Shown: positions 36,201 through 44,371, numbered from the stretch's first letter. The stretch is 64,000 nucleotides of DNA from Labilibaculum sp. (GCF_963664555.1 NZ_OY761461.1:1612001-1676000); one strand, 5' to 3'. Program-made: numbers and translations. The notes: a model not told the origin generated them from the sequence alone.

Positions 36201-38354
36201 GGTGGAAATGGAGACTATCGATACCAATGGTATCACAAAGGTGAAAAATACTCAAATGGTACGTTTAAAAAAATTGAAGAGCTTTATGCTGGAGAGTATA
36301 CTGTTGAAGTTTGGGATAAGAACAATTGTCCCTATGGTAATAATGAGTTTGGAGTTGCGAATGGTTTGAAGAAGACGGCTGGTGTAATGGAGCCAGGAGG
36401 TAAATTAACTATTGTTGCCAATCCTGTTAAGACCAGTTATTATGGAGCTGAAGATGGAGTGTTGGAAGTTTCAGCTGTTGGTGGATGGCCTTATGCCGTT
36501 TGGCCGGGATATGAATTTTCTTTAAATCAGGGGGCTTGGTTAGTGACCAGTAAATTTGAAAATTTAAAAGCCGGATTGTACCAACTACGGGTAAAAGATA
36601 GTAAAGGAGTAAAAGATTCAATAGAAGTGGTAATTGAAGAGCCTGACGAAATTTTGATGGAATTAGAGAAGAGTAACTGTCTTTGCTTTAACGATGAAAG
36701 TGGTAGTGTAAGGGTTAGCGCAACTGGGGGTACTGCACCTTATACCTATGCAATTAATTATGCGGTAGATTTTTCTAAATCGAATGAATTTACGGATCTA
36801 AAAGCCGGAAATTACCGTGTTTTTGTAAAAGATAAGTTGGGTAATATTCAAAATCAATATATTGATATTGATGAACCGGAAGACCTTAAGGTAGAATTGT
36901 CAGATTTAACACATAGTACCTGTAACAGTAGTAACGGTTCTGTGAAGATTGAAATAACAGGAGGTACGCCGGAATATTATATCAATTGGGGTGATTTTTA
37001 TCCGGCTAACAAATTACAACCAAACACTCTGGCAACTGGTAATTATAAAATTGAAGTTACTGATGCCAACTCATGTGTAGCTTCACAATCATTTTCAATA
37101 GTAGAAAAGAGTGGCCCTGAAATTAGTTTGATAGACTTGAAAGAAGTGAGTTGTCATGAATCCACAGATGGGGAAATATCTATTGATATAACAAATGGAA
37201 CAGAGCCATATGATGTGATTTGGAAAGGCCTCGAAAGTTTAAATCCAAGAGAAATCAAGCAATTGGGAAAAGGGAAGTATTCGCTCGTTGTTAGTGATGC
37301 AAACAATTGTTTTGCAGAGGCAGAATATGAAATTACGGGCCCGGAAGAATTGGAATTATATGTGAGTAGTTTACAATCTCCAAATTGTGTTGGAATTGAT
37401 GATGGAAGTATTCTGTTGACTGCTGTTGGAGGAAGTCCTGACTATATCTATAATTTAAATGGTAAATCAAACATTAACGGATGGTTTCCTAATTTAGGAG
37501 CTGGGGACTTGCAAATAGAGGTTACTGATGCAAATGTCTGTAAAAAAACTTTAGAGGCCGAATTGAGTGCACCGGTGCCCGTTAAGATAGAATTGCCTTA
37601 CGAGTATGTGTTATGCCGGAATCAAACAGAAACAGTAAATTCTGGAGTGGATGGAGCTTCAAGCAAGTGGTTTTTTGGAGGCAATCAATTTAGCGTTAAC
37701 AACGAGGTAGAACTCAATGAAGAAGGGGATTATCGATTGGTTGTAACAACAGAAAAAGGATGTGAGGCAGAGCACGAATTTGCAATAACATTTCTTGATT
37801 ATGAAGTAGTGGCTGATTTTATTATACCTGTTGAGGCCATTGTTGGCGATACTATTGTTGCAGTTGATATTTCATGGGAGCAACCCGATTCGGTAAAATG
37901 GCATTTTCCAGACGGATTAGAAGTGGTGAATAGAGAAGAGGCATCAATTTGGTTGAGAGTACTGGAAGCGGGAAACCACACAATTGGCATGTCCATTTTT
38001 AAAAATGAATGCAGTGACTATATGGAAAAGCAAGTTAGGGTTGAAAGCAACAGTACTAAACGGAAAGCAGGATTTATTCAGCCTGATCAAGTTTATATAA
38101 CTGAGGCAAAATTATATCCTAATCCAAATAGGGGCGATTTCCATTTAAAGCTTCTCTTGAGCAAAACAGCAGACGTGAGCTTGGAAATATATGATGTAGA
38201 AAGAGCTCTTAAAATAGATACAGATGAAGGACATAATAATGCGGTTTATCAATTCGATTTCAATAATAGATCCATATTTAGACCAAACAATGTGTATGCA
38301 GTTGTAATTATAGTTGGAAAAGAAAGACGAGTACTGAGATTCCTTGTGTACTAA
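30231..38354 (+). CDS. Giant SprB-repeat adhesin with T9SS C-terminal sorting domain
   Basis: 2707 residues. Signal peptide 1-23 (ends SVKAQ). Residues 25-370 are a unique N-terminal region with an Asn/Cys-rich insert. From about 380 to 2480 there are roughly two dozen SprB-type repeats, each with a Cys near the start and GGxxPY in the middle (for example MIKGGTPPYSYTLIG, VEGGIPPYQITYDG, ATGGTAPYTYAINY). Ig/PKD-like segments follow at about 2500-2610. The last 85 residues (AKLYPNPNRGDFHLKLLLSK onward) are a type A Por-secretion tail. SprB-type adhesins are exported by T9SS and carried on the cell surface; SprB itself drives gliding with SprF as partner. The SprF-like gene at 4367 is a candidate partner. 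Likely contact or adhesion role. A terminator follows. Confidence 0.9.
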   Translation: MKLRFLLFFILVFLLGSFSVKAQGLKYNGEVEIKIFVSRLEAKLVNENKDGTPDNKLRINKKYGTGDYFESKYVTGTCSDNPPDWEDWTGLNMGLPISIHSSKYNLSDTDTTLKSYFGINNNKVSFEFEIWEWQGKTTLHSGKKRYYRSIELDIWDIIKNDPSPGWHKISPKIGDGANWAVELEYSITPPAPTIEKIISRITEEDSELVISSQDLGGNIKYEWQMNVDGKTRTYSKPTGMTDWTKYNDCIMDCDNSGGDLSAQRSTSLQKEIIPIGDGSCDEQCMQFAKIYEDVEEIVWDYPKDKTSNTNKTNSSTLTYNIPEFDGFTKNYKFVAYSYVETTGKATLKSLDYATIAIVDVFPHFPKIQPILDSDKKIVTCAGGSNGEVTFKVDGDLGKGVDRYRILVIKDSQSLVQGPIHKGLDDDVLGQPKEITIKDLEAGTYEVVVNNLFINTTVDTTDFFNKHVGVQNRFMVGHDTISFTIAQNNEIQLINNALFISNGKCDQYVVAIDNITAKGGLGGYKYSLNNENIGTSPRVLANTLELPDYGKGKDIPLYIEDVAGCIGQGIAVLSRDAEFKFFVANENLPIISCFGGTTNFQVSAQGGSGTYQFELDKKIDSNSPISNELIDFDVNAGKHVFYVKENHGCSSNIERTFEQNEAVEIYDFERTKKVIGKEIHISCNGAEDGEVKFMIKGGTPPYSYTLIGPMLTPKSETNISKETEVVIGGLKAGDYTLKVFDANNCPLIVEKEFKLIQTESLVVTPKYADYSGFNYKCFEDYETVELRVSGGINPYVLSYDGAKKSISNSGGVAEFDVQGTAPIIIITDALGCEPDFNLTLKEPKKLTVEIIPNKFTSGTGEIYHIKKNGGTDKLDVIIEGGITPYNINFQKYDDKSGVWNFVENRSSNLSVNTFNVTAGTYKAIVNGKYASCTANSAITLREPAKLELPITYHKTNGYDIACKDSKGAITVKPTGGIPPYALTVNGGVSLSFSNLVSVEKYINELPAGTYDLTLTDYYNIKLNSKVDLIEPEALTLDLATTTYEGGYQIKCSDLLGYVNVEPDGGVGSTYTIVQKCDLKSDVKKEDVSKTTFDNLEEGFYTYKLSDLNGCFIEESIDITKPKELTINFGAIKIPSCNEFDMGDKSKKEDGQIELTISGGATLGYKTNIYQSDGVLPDVSKVEVNGNSPVFNSLVEGEYKFITIDGNGCKVEETKKKLGQPDLLILDVSKMMVTEPTCFDYSDGHWESKILGGTTATGQYTYEINGVGGSTGSTFNRNNLAAGKYIMEISDDNGCYYQLEKELKEPDFIINQLNVLGIDILKEGGVADFRCFGFNDKTNIKVNGGTANYDVLINKNGNLFQVINNVAEDLLIPTNNLGAGSYTILTTDSRGCTSDQGVFQLNQPTNIISSHFIETFEDRRTGVDFNYTCFGETQSIEVSVEGGIPPYQITYDGESKKITNSGSSVDFIISGTNPIFNIIDANDCVYNYDPILIEPSKLTLELSNNTYKSDNFNIKCFNGTDSIWAKATGGITPYKFELLDESNTLIATKVSNDETFFEDLPAGIYHVKVIGAFSNSCFATDNISLKEPEPISANLDMSDHNGFGISCHGSTDTIKVEAFGGISPYSIHLKGMGIEKDFTDISDEQVIFNDLPAGKYQVSITDQFKAYEYVKDTVLTEPTVLKFDIETSHYEGGFEIRCSYLKDSVKITPYGGLPITNASKYKIVQSDEHENHQLGNIIAGKNLAFKNLDAGMYSYIVSDDNGCSVSNIVTLVKPDSLQITDVAFTIPTCHAKDMGDISKRTDGEIKVQAIGGVNYSGGYYDFLLNKVPLAEAKDRLDSIRGISNATFIQRETGEYIIRVTDVNGCITERNKQHLEQADWLHIESFNSVIPECYEAKDGFWTSEVLGGTSASGNYSFIISKDEQDFRNGTTGKEWNQDGLGKGKYLLEITDDLGCYYKQEEELQQPAEMAIDFDVMGVTDFGNNDGAVQARVSGGNGDYRYQWYHKGEKYSNGTFKKIEELYAGEYTVEVWDKNNCPYGNNEFGVANGLKKTAGVMEPGGKLTIVANPVKTSYYGAEDGVLEVSAVGGWPYAVWPGYEFSLNQGAWLVTSKFENLKAGLYQLRVKDSKGVKDSIEVVIEEPDEILMELEKSNCLCFNDESGSVRVSATGGTAPYTYAINYAVDFSKSNEFTDLKAGNYRVFVKDKLGNIQNQYIDIDEPEDLKVELSDLTHSTCNSSNGSVKIEITGGTPEYYINWGDFYPANKLQPNTLATGNYKIEVTDANSCVASQSFSIVEKSGPEISLIDLKEVSCHESTDGEISIDITNGTEPYDVIWKGLESLNPREIKQLGKGKYSLVVSDANNCFAEAEYEITGPEELELYVSSLQSPNCVGIDDGSILLTAVGGSPDYIYNLNGKSNINGWFPNLGAGDLQIEVTDANVCKKTLEAELSAPVPVKIELPYEYVLCRNQTETVNSGVDGASSKWFFGGNQFSVNNEVELNEEGDYRLVVTTEKGCEAEHEFAITFLDYEVVADFIIPVEAIVGDTIVAVDISWEQPDSVKWHFPDGLEVVNREEASIWLRVLEAGNHTIGMSIFKNECSDYMEKQVRVESNSTKRKAGFIQPDQVYITEAKLYPNPNRGDFHLKLLLSKTADVSLEIYDVERALKIDTDEGHNNAVYQFDFNNRSIFRPNNVYAVVIIVGKERRVLRFLVY

Positions 38355-38390
38355 ATTGATTTTAAAAGTTTCTTAATGATTTTAATTAAT

Positions 38391-38427
38391 AATCCCACTT
38401 TAAATATTTGTTTGAAGTGGGATTATT
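38391..38427 (+). terminator. Rho-independent-type terminator of the adhesin gene
   Basis: Perfect 10-bp stem AATCCCACTT / AAGTGGGATT followed by ATTTTT, 37 bp after the stop codon at 38354. Confidence 0.8.
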
Positions 38428-38598
38428 TTTGAGGTAATATTCCCTGTTATGATCTTCAAAAAAACAATTTTATTAGATTTTGATTTGTTGGTGAATAATG
38501 ATAATTTATAAAATGTAAAGAGGGGAGTGTAAAATGTTAAGAGGGGCATGCAAGATGTGTTTTTGTTCCACAAAAACTCTTGTGCCTTCCGGCAGGGA

Positions 38599-38620
38599 CT
38601 TTTCATCCCAGGATGAAAAG
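38599..38620. repeat. Perfect hairpin upstream of mobC-like gene
   Basis: CTTTTCATCC-CA-GGATGAAAAG, a 10-bp stem with a 2-base loop, 33 bp before the mobilization gene. It could be part of an oriT, an operator for the ribbon-helix-helix product, or a terminator. Confidence 0.5.
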
Positions 38621-38652
38621 CTTGATTGTCCTACAGACAAAAAGGAATAGAT

Positions 38653-39015
38653 ATGAGACCAAAATTAGAAGAACATGATAAATTGGAAGATGGAGTTAGG
38701 GTTCGCCTGACGAAATTAGAGAAGAAATTGCTTGTGGAAAGATGTAGGGAGGAAGGCTATCGAAACCTGAGTGATTTTTGCAGAGCCAAGTTGGTCAAAA
38801 GAAGAGAGATCAAAAAAGTAGAGGTTAGTAGGGAGTTTGTGATCATTATCAAAAAGCTCGATTATGACCTCAATCTCAATCAGGTTTCTAAAGCCATCAA
38901 CAGCCAACAGATCTACCATCCGCTGGCGGCAGATCAGATGGTATTTCAACAGCTTTTAAAGGAGCTTCGAAACTGTTTTTCCGTTCTGCAAAATTATATG
39001 GATGTGATAGAATAA
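38653..39015 (+). CDS. MobC-like mobilization (relaxosome) protein, orphan
   Basis: 120 residues from the ATG at 38653, chosen over an upstream TTG because AAGGA stands at proper distance. The N-terminal half reads VRVRLTKLEKKLLVERCREEGY then NLSDFCRAKLVKRR, the ribbon-helix-helix pattern of plasmid/transposon mobilization accessory proteins (MobC/MbpC type). The second half is helical (LLKELRNCFSVLQNYMDVIE). Such proteins help the relaxase nick at oriT. No relaxase gene follows; an IS element begins 230 bp downstream. With the integrase fragment at 44372 it marks a decayed mobilizable element. Confidence 0.75.
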   Translation: MRPKLEEHDKLEDGVRVRLTKLEKKLLVERCREEGYRNLSDFCRAKLVKRREIKKVEVSREFVIIIKKLDYDLNLNQVSKAINSQQIYHPLAADQMVFQQLLKELRNCFSVLQNYMDVIE

Positions 39016-39279
39016 GGATTTTAAGTCAAATGCTTTTTAGTTGAGAAATCCTTCTCCCTGATAAACAAAGATATTTCCTCCATCTGTATCTCCTTCATCT
39101 GTTTATCACGCATGAACATTGCGATTACATCAACAAGTCAAGCTTGTACAAAGTTTTGATGGATTTTTAATCCTAATTATTTGGGGGAAGTATAAAAATC
39201 CAACAAAAAGCTTGACATTTCTTACGCCCTTCGGTCAATTAGGGATGTGGAATTGCAACAAAATTTGGTACAAAAAAGA

Positions 39280-39517
39280 TTAGGCTGCCAATTTATAATA
39301 TGCTCTTAATTCAATTTCTTTTTCTAAAGGTGTTTTATATCCCAAACTAGAGTGTATTCTTTTAATATTGTACCAATTTTCAATATAATCGTATACTTGG
39401 TTATATGCATGAGTAAACGATTTAAACTCATTTCGGTATATCATTTCCGACTTAATGGTTTTAAAAAAGCTTTCAGCTACGGCATTATCCCAACAATTTC
39501 CCTTTCTGCTCATGCTT
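39280..39517 (-). pseudogene. IS3-family OrfB, C-terminal part (outer copy)
   Basis: Encodes the last 79 or so residues of the DDE transposase: MSRKGNCWDNAVAESFFKTI (catalytic Glu in AES), then NIKRIHSSLGYKTP and the C-terminus. It lines up with residues 217-295 of the intact OrfB at 40690-41577. The missing N-terminal part lies at 43381-44015, on the far side of the IS21-family insertion. Confidence 0.9.
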
Positions 39518-39605
39518 TGCATATTCCGGTGATGCTGACCCCTTGTCCGGGTGATACTGACCCCTCACAGAATTGAGGTTCAAAGAACTTGATGGTCTGA
39601 CAATA

Positions 39606-40325
39606 TTACCGTTTTTTTCTTAAACTTTCTCCTTTTAATTCGATTCGGTATGAGGTGTGTACCAGACGGTCCAGAATTGCATCGGCTATGGTTTCCTCTC
39701 CAATGATGTCGAACCAGCTGGCCACGGGCAATTGACTGGCGATAATAGTGGAGGCTTTTCCATGCCGGTCCTCGATCATCTCCATCAGATCCAACTGTTG
39801 CTGCTGTTCCAAATGAGAGAGTCCAAAATCATCGAGTATTAGCAGATCCGTTTTGGCCACCTTTTCAAAGAACTTGTATATGGTTCCTTCGAAGCGGGCT
39901 ACTTTGGTTTTCTGCAACAGCTTTTGCGTGTTGTAGTAGGCAACTTTAAAGCCCTGCACACACGCCTGATGACCAAGTGCCGAAGCTAAAAAGCTTTTTC
40001 CGCAACCAGTGGCTCCTGTGATTAGTACGGATTCACCACGCGACAGGTAATCGCCTGTCGCCAAGCTTGTAATCAGAGTCCTATCTACTCCTCTGGCAAC
40101 CTCCATCTTCAGCTCTTCGATAGATGCCTGATAACGAAAACGGGCATTCTTTTCCAGTCGCTCGAAGCGCTTTTGCTCTCTGTCCTGCTGTTCAGCCTGA
40201 AGTAGTATTTCAAGTCCTTCACTCAGGGAGAGTTCGTGGTGCCTTCTGGTTTCCTGCAGAGCCATCCAGGTTCGATTCATTCCATGCAGTCGTAATTGTT
40301 TAAATTGGGTTTCAATTTGCATCAT
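39606..40325 (-). CDS. istB: IstB-like ATPase of IS21-family element
   Basis: 239 residues. Walker A is GATGCGKSFLASALG and Walker B is TDLLILDDFG, with a sensor-like TIIASQLPVASW following; this is the AAA+ IstB family and of normal length. IstB assembles on DNA and directs IstA to the target. Its start codon overlaps the last 14 bases of the istA reading frame, the normal translational coupling. Intact, but its partner istA is broken by an IS3 copy, so the element should not move by itself unless an intact IstA is supplied from elsewhere. Confidence 0.9.
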   Translation of the reverse strand: MMQIETQFKQLRLHGMNRTWMALQETRRHHELSLSEGLEILLQAEQQDREQKRFERLEKNARFRYQASIEELKMEVARGVDRTLITSLATGDYLSRGESVLITGATGCGKSFLASALGHQACVQGFKVAYYNTQKLLQKTKVARFEGTIYKFFEKVAKTDLLILDDFGLSHLEQQQQLDLMEMIEDRHGKASTIIASQLPVASWFDIIGEETIADAILDRLVHTSYRIELKGESLRKKR

Positions 40326-40655
40326 AGCTATTCAATTTAAGTGTGGATTGTGAGTAATAGGCTTTTCCGCGGATATTCCGGTGCTCGGGTAAAGCCGGTT
40401 TATTTATCTGATCTATCATGTCTGAGGTTTTGTTATTGATCACATTAAGCAAGAACCTGTACGAACAGATCTCGTATTTCAAGGCCACCTTACAGGCTTT
40501 CCTGAAGTTTTCCGGATTGGTTTTTCTATGCAGGTTCAAGAGTCCGTCACAGGTCCGGTACAGCTGTTCGGGATGCTTATTCTGCTTAAAGACCATACTG
40601 ATTAACTCATGGAGTTCAGGACAGCCTGTCTGAGCTTTTCGAAGATAGTACCCGG
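40312..40655 (-). pseudogene. istA: istA, C-terminal part
   Basis: Continues the istA frame after the IS3 insertion: PGYYLRKAQTGCPELHELIS, then the HPEQLYRTCDGLL motif typical of IstA C-termini, ending at a stop that overlaps istB. Joining it to 41919-43161 (one GAC copy removed) gives an unbroken frame of 528 residues, so the only visible damage is the insertion. Confidence 0.85.
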
Positions 40656-40689
40656 GACTGGAATTGCAACAAAATATGGTACAAAAAGA

Positions 40690-41577
40690 TTAGGCCGCTA
40701 ATTTATAATAAGCTCTTAATTCAATTTCTTTTTCTAAAGGTGTTTTATATCCCAAACTAGAGTGTATTCTTTTAACATTGTACCAATTTTCGATGTAATC
40801 GTATACATGGTTATATGCATGAGTAAATGATTTAAACTTGTTTCGGTATATCATTTCCGACTTGATCGTTTTAAAAAAGCTTTCAGCTACGGCATTATCC
40901 CAACAGTTTCCCTTTCTGCTCATGCTTCTGTTTATCTTATCATTATCCATAAAAATATCCCTTATTTTATTGCAGGCATATTGAACGCCCCTATCCGAAT
41001 GAAGAATAAATCCATCTATTATTTGTCTTCGCTTACGTGCAATATTCCATGCCTTAAGAACCGTGTTTTCATAGGTCATATCTTTACTTAACGACCAACC
41101 AACAACTTGTCTATCCGCCAAATCAATCATCGTTGTGAGGTAAATCCACTTGTCATTAACTCTAATATAAGTAATGTCAGATACCCATACTTTACCTAGC
41201 TGTTCAACTTTAAATTGCCGGTCAAGAGTGTTTTTTTCAATCTTATAACCATGCTTAGAGTAAGTTGTATTAATAAATCGCTTTTTAGGCTTGAACCGAA
41301 TGTTTTCTGCCTTCATTAGTTTACCAACATAAGTTCTAGATATTTTATATCCAATCTTCTCCAATTCAACCTGAATACGCGGACTTCCATAGGTTTGTCT
41401 ACTGTCTTTAAATATCTTTTTAATCTCATTTACCAGAATCGCTTTTCTTGAGTACTTCTTTTTGGTAAGTTTAATTGACTTCCAGTGGTAATATGAATTC
41501 CGGCTTACTTTTAAATGCTTACACATCTTCCCAACAGGATATATCTTTTTATGCTTATCCATAAAATTATAGATCAA
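40690..41577 (-). CDS. IS3-family transposase OrfB
   Basis: 295 residues as an independent frame. HTH_21-type region at the N-terminus (VGKMCKHLKVSRNSYYHWKS), then the rve integrase core: KVWVSDITYIRVNDKWIYLT (first Asp), ILHSDRGVQYACNKI (second Asp), NAVAESFFKTIKSE (Glu), giving a full DDE triad. The first codon is TTG and the frame is open upstream into OrfA, so it is probably made as an OrfAB fusion by -1 frameshifting at the A6G run (41607-41613) rather than from its own start. Confidence 0.9.
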   Translation of the reverse strand: MIYNFMDKHKKIYPVGKMCKHLKVSRNSYYHWKSIKLTKKKYSRKAILVNEIKKIFKDSRQTYGSPRIQVELEKIGYKISRTYVGKLMKAENIRFKPKKRFINTTYSKHGYKIEKNTLDRQFKVEQLGKVWVSDITYIRVNDKWIYLTTMIDLADRQVVGWSLSKDMTYENTVLKAWNIARKRRQIIDGFILHSDRGVQYACNKIRDIFMDNDKINRSMSRKGNCWDNAVAESFFKTIKSEMIYRNKFKSFTHAYNHVYDYIENWYNVKRIHSSLGYKTPLEKEIELRAYYKLAA

Positions 41578-41861
41578 TTGTCGCTCTTGGAGAAGATGCT
41601 GACCGCCTTTTTTAATATATCACGTTCTAATCTAGTTTCTTTTAATTCTGCTCTTAACTGGGATATCTCTTGCTGTTCCGGACTTAAAGAAATATTACCT
41701 TTTCCTGTGAAAGATTCTTTATTGCTTAATGTTTCTCTTCGCCATCTTCGAATCATGCTGTCGTTTAATCCGTAATCTTCAGACACTTGCTTCGCGCTTT
41801 GTCCCGATTTAAGTAGATTCACAATCATCAACTTAAATTCTGTTTCATAATGTTTCGCCAT
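41574..41861 (-). CDS. IS3-family OrfA (HTH)
   Basis: 95 residues. HTH_Tnp_1 region (AKHYETEFKLMIVNLLKSGQ, VSEDYGLNDSMIRRWRRE) followed by a leucine-zipper helix (QEISQLRAELKETRLERDIL). OrfA binds the IS ends. The sequence AAAAAAG near its 3' end (41607-41613) is the classic IS3 slippery site; after a -1 shift the reading continues GGQHLLQERQLIYNFMDKH into OrfB. Confidence 0.9.
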   Translation of the reverse strand: MAKHYETEFKLMIVNLLKSGQSAKQVSEDYGLNDSMIRRWRRETLSNKESFTGKGNISLSPEQQEISQLRAELKETRLERDILKKAVSIFSKSDN

Positions 41862-41918
41862 AATTTAAATATAAGAATTTCGGGCGTAACCATTGTACCA
41901 ACAAATGTAGCATGTCCA

Positions 41919-43161
41919 GACTTCGGTCCAGGTAATGGTTGTGGGCGGAACACAAGTGTTCCCGGTCGGTACTGTAGGTTCCCTTACCGTAGCTTTGTAT
42001 GTGCACAGCCACCTGTTTGCCTTTGGCATAAATGTAAACCATGGCGCGGGTGTAAATGACCTTTACCTTCACTCCAATGTAGGCGAATGGCACACTATAG
42101 TAGTGTTTGTCTTCACTCAGGTAGACGTGATTATTCTTGGCTGCCTTAAGTGTCCGGTAGTATTTTAGCTCGAAAGGCTGTTCCGGTAAGCTGCTGAGCA
42201 GATGCTTCTCATCGGCGAGAAAACGCTCTTCACGGCAGTAAGGCTTCTGCTGCATACGGGTCTGGTTGTGTTCGCGGTTCTTCTGGCCGATGGCCTGATT
42301 CAGGTCTTTCAGACTAAAAAACTGCAGGTTCCGTATTTTTGCATAAATCCTTGTGTAGATCAGCCGAACCTGGTTCTCAACAAGTGCCTTGTCCTTTGGT
42401 TTGCGTGCCCGTGTAGGAATCACAGTGGTGCCGTAATGGTTGGCAAAATCCTCCATTGCCCGGTTAACATCGGGTTCATACCTGCTGGCTTTTACGATGG
42501 CCGCCTTCAGGTTATCCGGTACCAGTACCTGAGGGACTCCTCCAAAGTATTCCAGACTACATCCCAGAGCGTATAAAAAATCACCAGCACTTTGACTCTT
42601 TACGGCCATGGCAAAACTATAGTCTGAATAAGGCAAACAGGCCACAAAGACCTGACAGTGGATTACTTCTCCGGTCTGCACATCCACATAATTTAGCTTT
42701 TTACCGGCAAAGTCAATAAAAAGCTTCTCGCCTGCCTGATGCTGCAACACCATTGAAGGTTTGGAAGCAATCAAATGTTGTGACAGGTGATGGCAGAACT
42801 GAGTATGGCTGTAGCCTTGGGCATACTCCAGACGGTACTCTTCCCACAATAGCTTTCTGGTAACCCCGGTACGTTTCAGTTCACTGGTAAAGTAATTCAG
42901 TTTTCCCTTAAAATGCTCAAAGCGTTCATCCTTATAGGCTGGATTACCGGGATGAAACCTGGCTTCCAATACGGGATCATCCAGCAACAACAGGCTGTCA
43001 ACATCCGTTTTCAATCGGGATAGTTTATCCAGGTACGCCTTCACGGTATTCTTGCTTACACCCAGATCCCTGGCTATGGTTTTCTTTGGGCTTCCTTGCT
43101 GATGCAAGCGCAGTAATTGTTTGATCTGACTCATAGGTTTTGGTTTTCCAGCCATCTGCAT
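41919..43161 (-). pseudogene. istA: istA, N-terminal part (IS21-family transposase), interrupted
   Basis: HTH at the start (MSQIKQLLRLHQQGSPKKTI, ARDLGVSKNTVKAYLDKL), then the DDE core: KLFIDFAGKKLNY (Asp), PQVLVPDNLKAAIV (Asp), KDKALVENQVRLIY (Glu). About 414 codons remain before the IS3 insertion, after HYLDRSLD. The frame then reads through into the IS end (MLHLLVQWLRPKFLYLNYG) and stops, so a truncated product is possible. The rest is at 40312-40655. Confidence 0.9.
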
Positions 43162-43380
43162 TCGTTTTAGTGGTCATCTACTTTCTGCCACTAAAGAACC
43201 AAAACCTGTGTTATTTTGAAAAGAGGGGTCAACATGATCCGGATTTTTGTTGATCGCTTTTCAGCTAAGGGGTCAGTATCCGCCGGATTGTCACTCTTTT
43301 TGACTTCTCCCTACGCAGGAAAAACCTTGTTTTCCGATCCGGATTTCAGGGGGTCAACATGATCCGGAATATCCATGCTT

Positions 43381-44015
43381 CTGTTTATCTTATTATTACC
43401 CATAAAAAGATCCCTTATTTTATTGCAGGCATATTGAACGCCTCTATCTGAATGAAGTATAAATCCATGTATTATTTGTCGTCGCTTACGTGCAATATTC
43501 CATGCCTTAAGAACCGTGTTTTCATATGTCATATCCTTACTTAATGACCAACCAACAACTTGTCTGTCCGCCAAATCAATCATTGTTGTTAGGTAAATCC
43601 ACTTGTCATTAACTCTTATATAAGCAATGTCAGACACCCATACTTTACCTAGCTGTTCAACTTTAAATTGTCGATCTAGAGTGTTTTTTTCGATCTTATA
43701 ATCATGCTTAGAGTAAGTTGTATTAACAAATCGTTTTTTAGGCTTGAATCGAATGTTTTCTGCCTTCATTAGTCTGGCAACATAAGCTCTGGATATCTTA
43801 TATCCAAGCTTCTCCAATTCAGCCTGAATACGAGGACTTCCATAAGTTTGTCTACTGTCTTTAAAAATCCTTTTAATCTCATTTACCAAAACAGTTCTTC
43901 TTGAGTATTTCTTTTTAGCAAGTTTAACAGACTTCCAGTGGTAATAAGAATTCCGGCTTACTTTTAAATACTTACACATCTTCCCAACAGAATATGTTTT
44001 TTTATGCTTATCCAT
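43381..44015 (-). pseudogene. IS3-family OrfB, N-terminal part (outer copy)
   Basis: About 211 codons matching the start of OrfB at 40690-41577, with the first two catalytic Asp motifs (KVWVSDIAYIR, ILHSDRGVQYAC) and ending KINRSM where the IS21-family element begins. The catalytic Glu lies on the other fragment (39280-39517), so this piece cannot be active. Confidence 0.9.
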
Positions 44016-44026
44016 AAAATCATATA

Positions 44027-44314
44027 TTAATTGTCGCTCTTGGAGAAGATGCTTACCGCCTTTTTTAATATATCACGTTCTAATTTAGTTTCTTTTAGTT
44101 CTGCCCTTAACTGGGCTATCTCTTTTTGTTCCGGACTTAGTGAAATATTGCCTTTCCCTGTAAAAGATTCTTTGGCGCTTAAATTTTCTCTAAGCCACCT
44201 GCGAATCATACTGGCGTTTAATCCGTAATCTTCAGATACTTGCCGTGCGCTTTGTCCCGATTTAAGTAGATTCACGATCATCAACTTAAAATCTGTTTCA
44301 TAATGTTTTGCCAT
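44027..44314 (-). CDS. IS3-family OrfA (outer copy)
   Basis: 95 residues, same family as the OrfA at 41574-41861 with about a dozen changes (for example SARQVSEDYGLNASMIRRWL). The A6G slippery site is kept at 44060-44066. The gene is intact, but the downstream OrfB is split, so at most a DNA-binding OrfA or truncated OrfAB could be made; such products can inhibit transposition of related copies, here possibly the inner one. Confidence 0.85.
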   Translation of the reverse strand: MAKHYETDFKLMIVNLLKSGQSARQVSEDYGLNASMIRRWLRENLSAKESFTGKGNISLSPEQKEIAQLRAELKETKLERDILKKAVSIFSKSDN

Positions 44315-44371
44315 AATTTAAATATAAGAATTTCGGGCGTAACCATTGTACCAACAAATGTAGCAGGTCCA

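Larger units (their letters stand above)
40659..41918 (-). mobile_element. Inner IS3-family (IS150-type) element, complete
   Basis: 1260 bp with 26-bp imperfect inverted ends (TGGAATTGCAAC... and TGGACATGCTAC..., both reaching TGGTACAA). The 3-bp target duplication GAC is at 40656-40658 and 41919-41921. Inserted in istA. Both reading frames are whole, so this copy may be active. It differs at many positions from the outer copy, so it is not a fresh duplicate of it. Confidence 0.95.
39518..43375 (-). mobile_element. IS21-family element inserted in the outer IS3 copy and itself interrupted
   Basis: Ends are TGCATATTCCGG at 39518 and, on the minus strand, TGGATATTCCGG at 43375, each continuing to TGACCCC; further TGACCCC-type subterminal repeats lie inside. 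The 5-bp target duplication TGCTT is at 39513-39517 and 43376-43380. Without the nested IS3 copy and its duplication the element is 2595 bp, normal for IS21. It carries istA (split) and istB (whole). Confidence 0.9.
39248..44371 (-). mobile_element. Outer IS3-family (IS150-type) element, split by an IS21-family element
   Basis: Left end TGGAATTGCAACAAAAT at 39248; right end, read on the minus strand, TGGACCTGCTACATTTG at 44371. Both ends then run into a shared TGGTACAA. Removing the inner insertion and one TGCTT gives 1261 bp, matching the 1260-bp intact copy at 40659. The flanks (ending ATG on the left, beginning AAT on the right) show no target duplication, so the outer ends may not come from one simple insertion. 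Confidence 0.85.

Noticed and set aside
39016-39247. Remaining part of the integrase left of the IS nest
   Set aside because: No frame there continues the integrase, and the flanks lack a matching target duplication.
42202-42576. Plus-strand frames across istA
   Set aside because: They are antisense to clear DDE transposase motifs.
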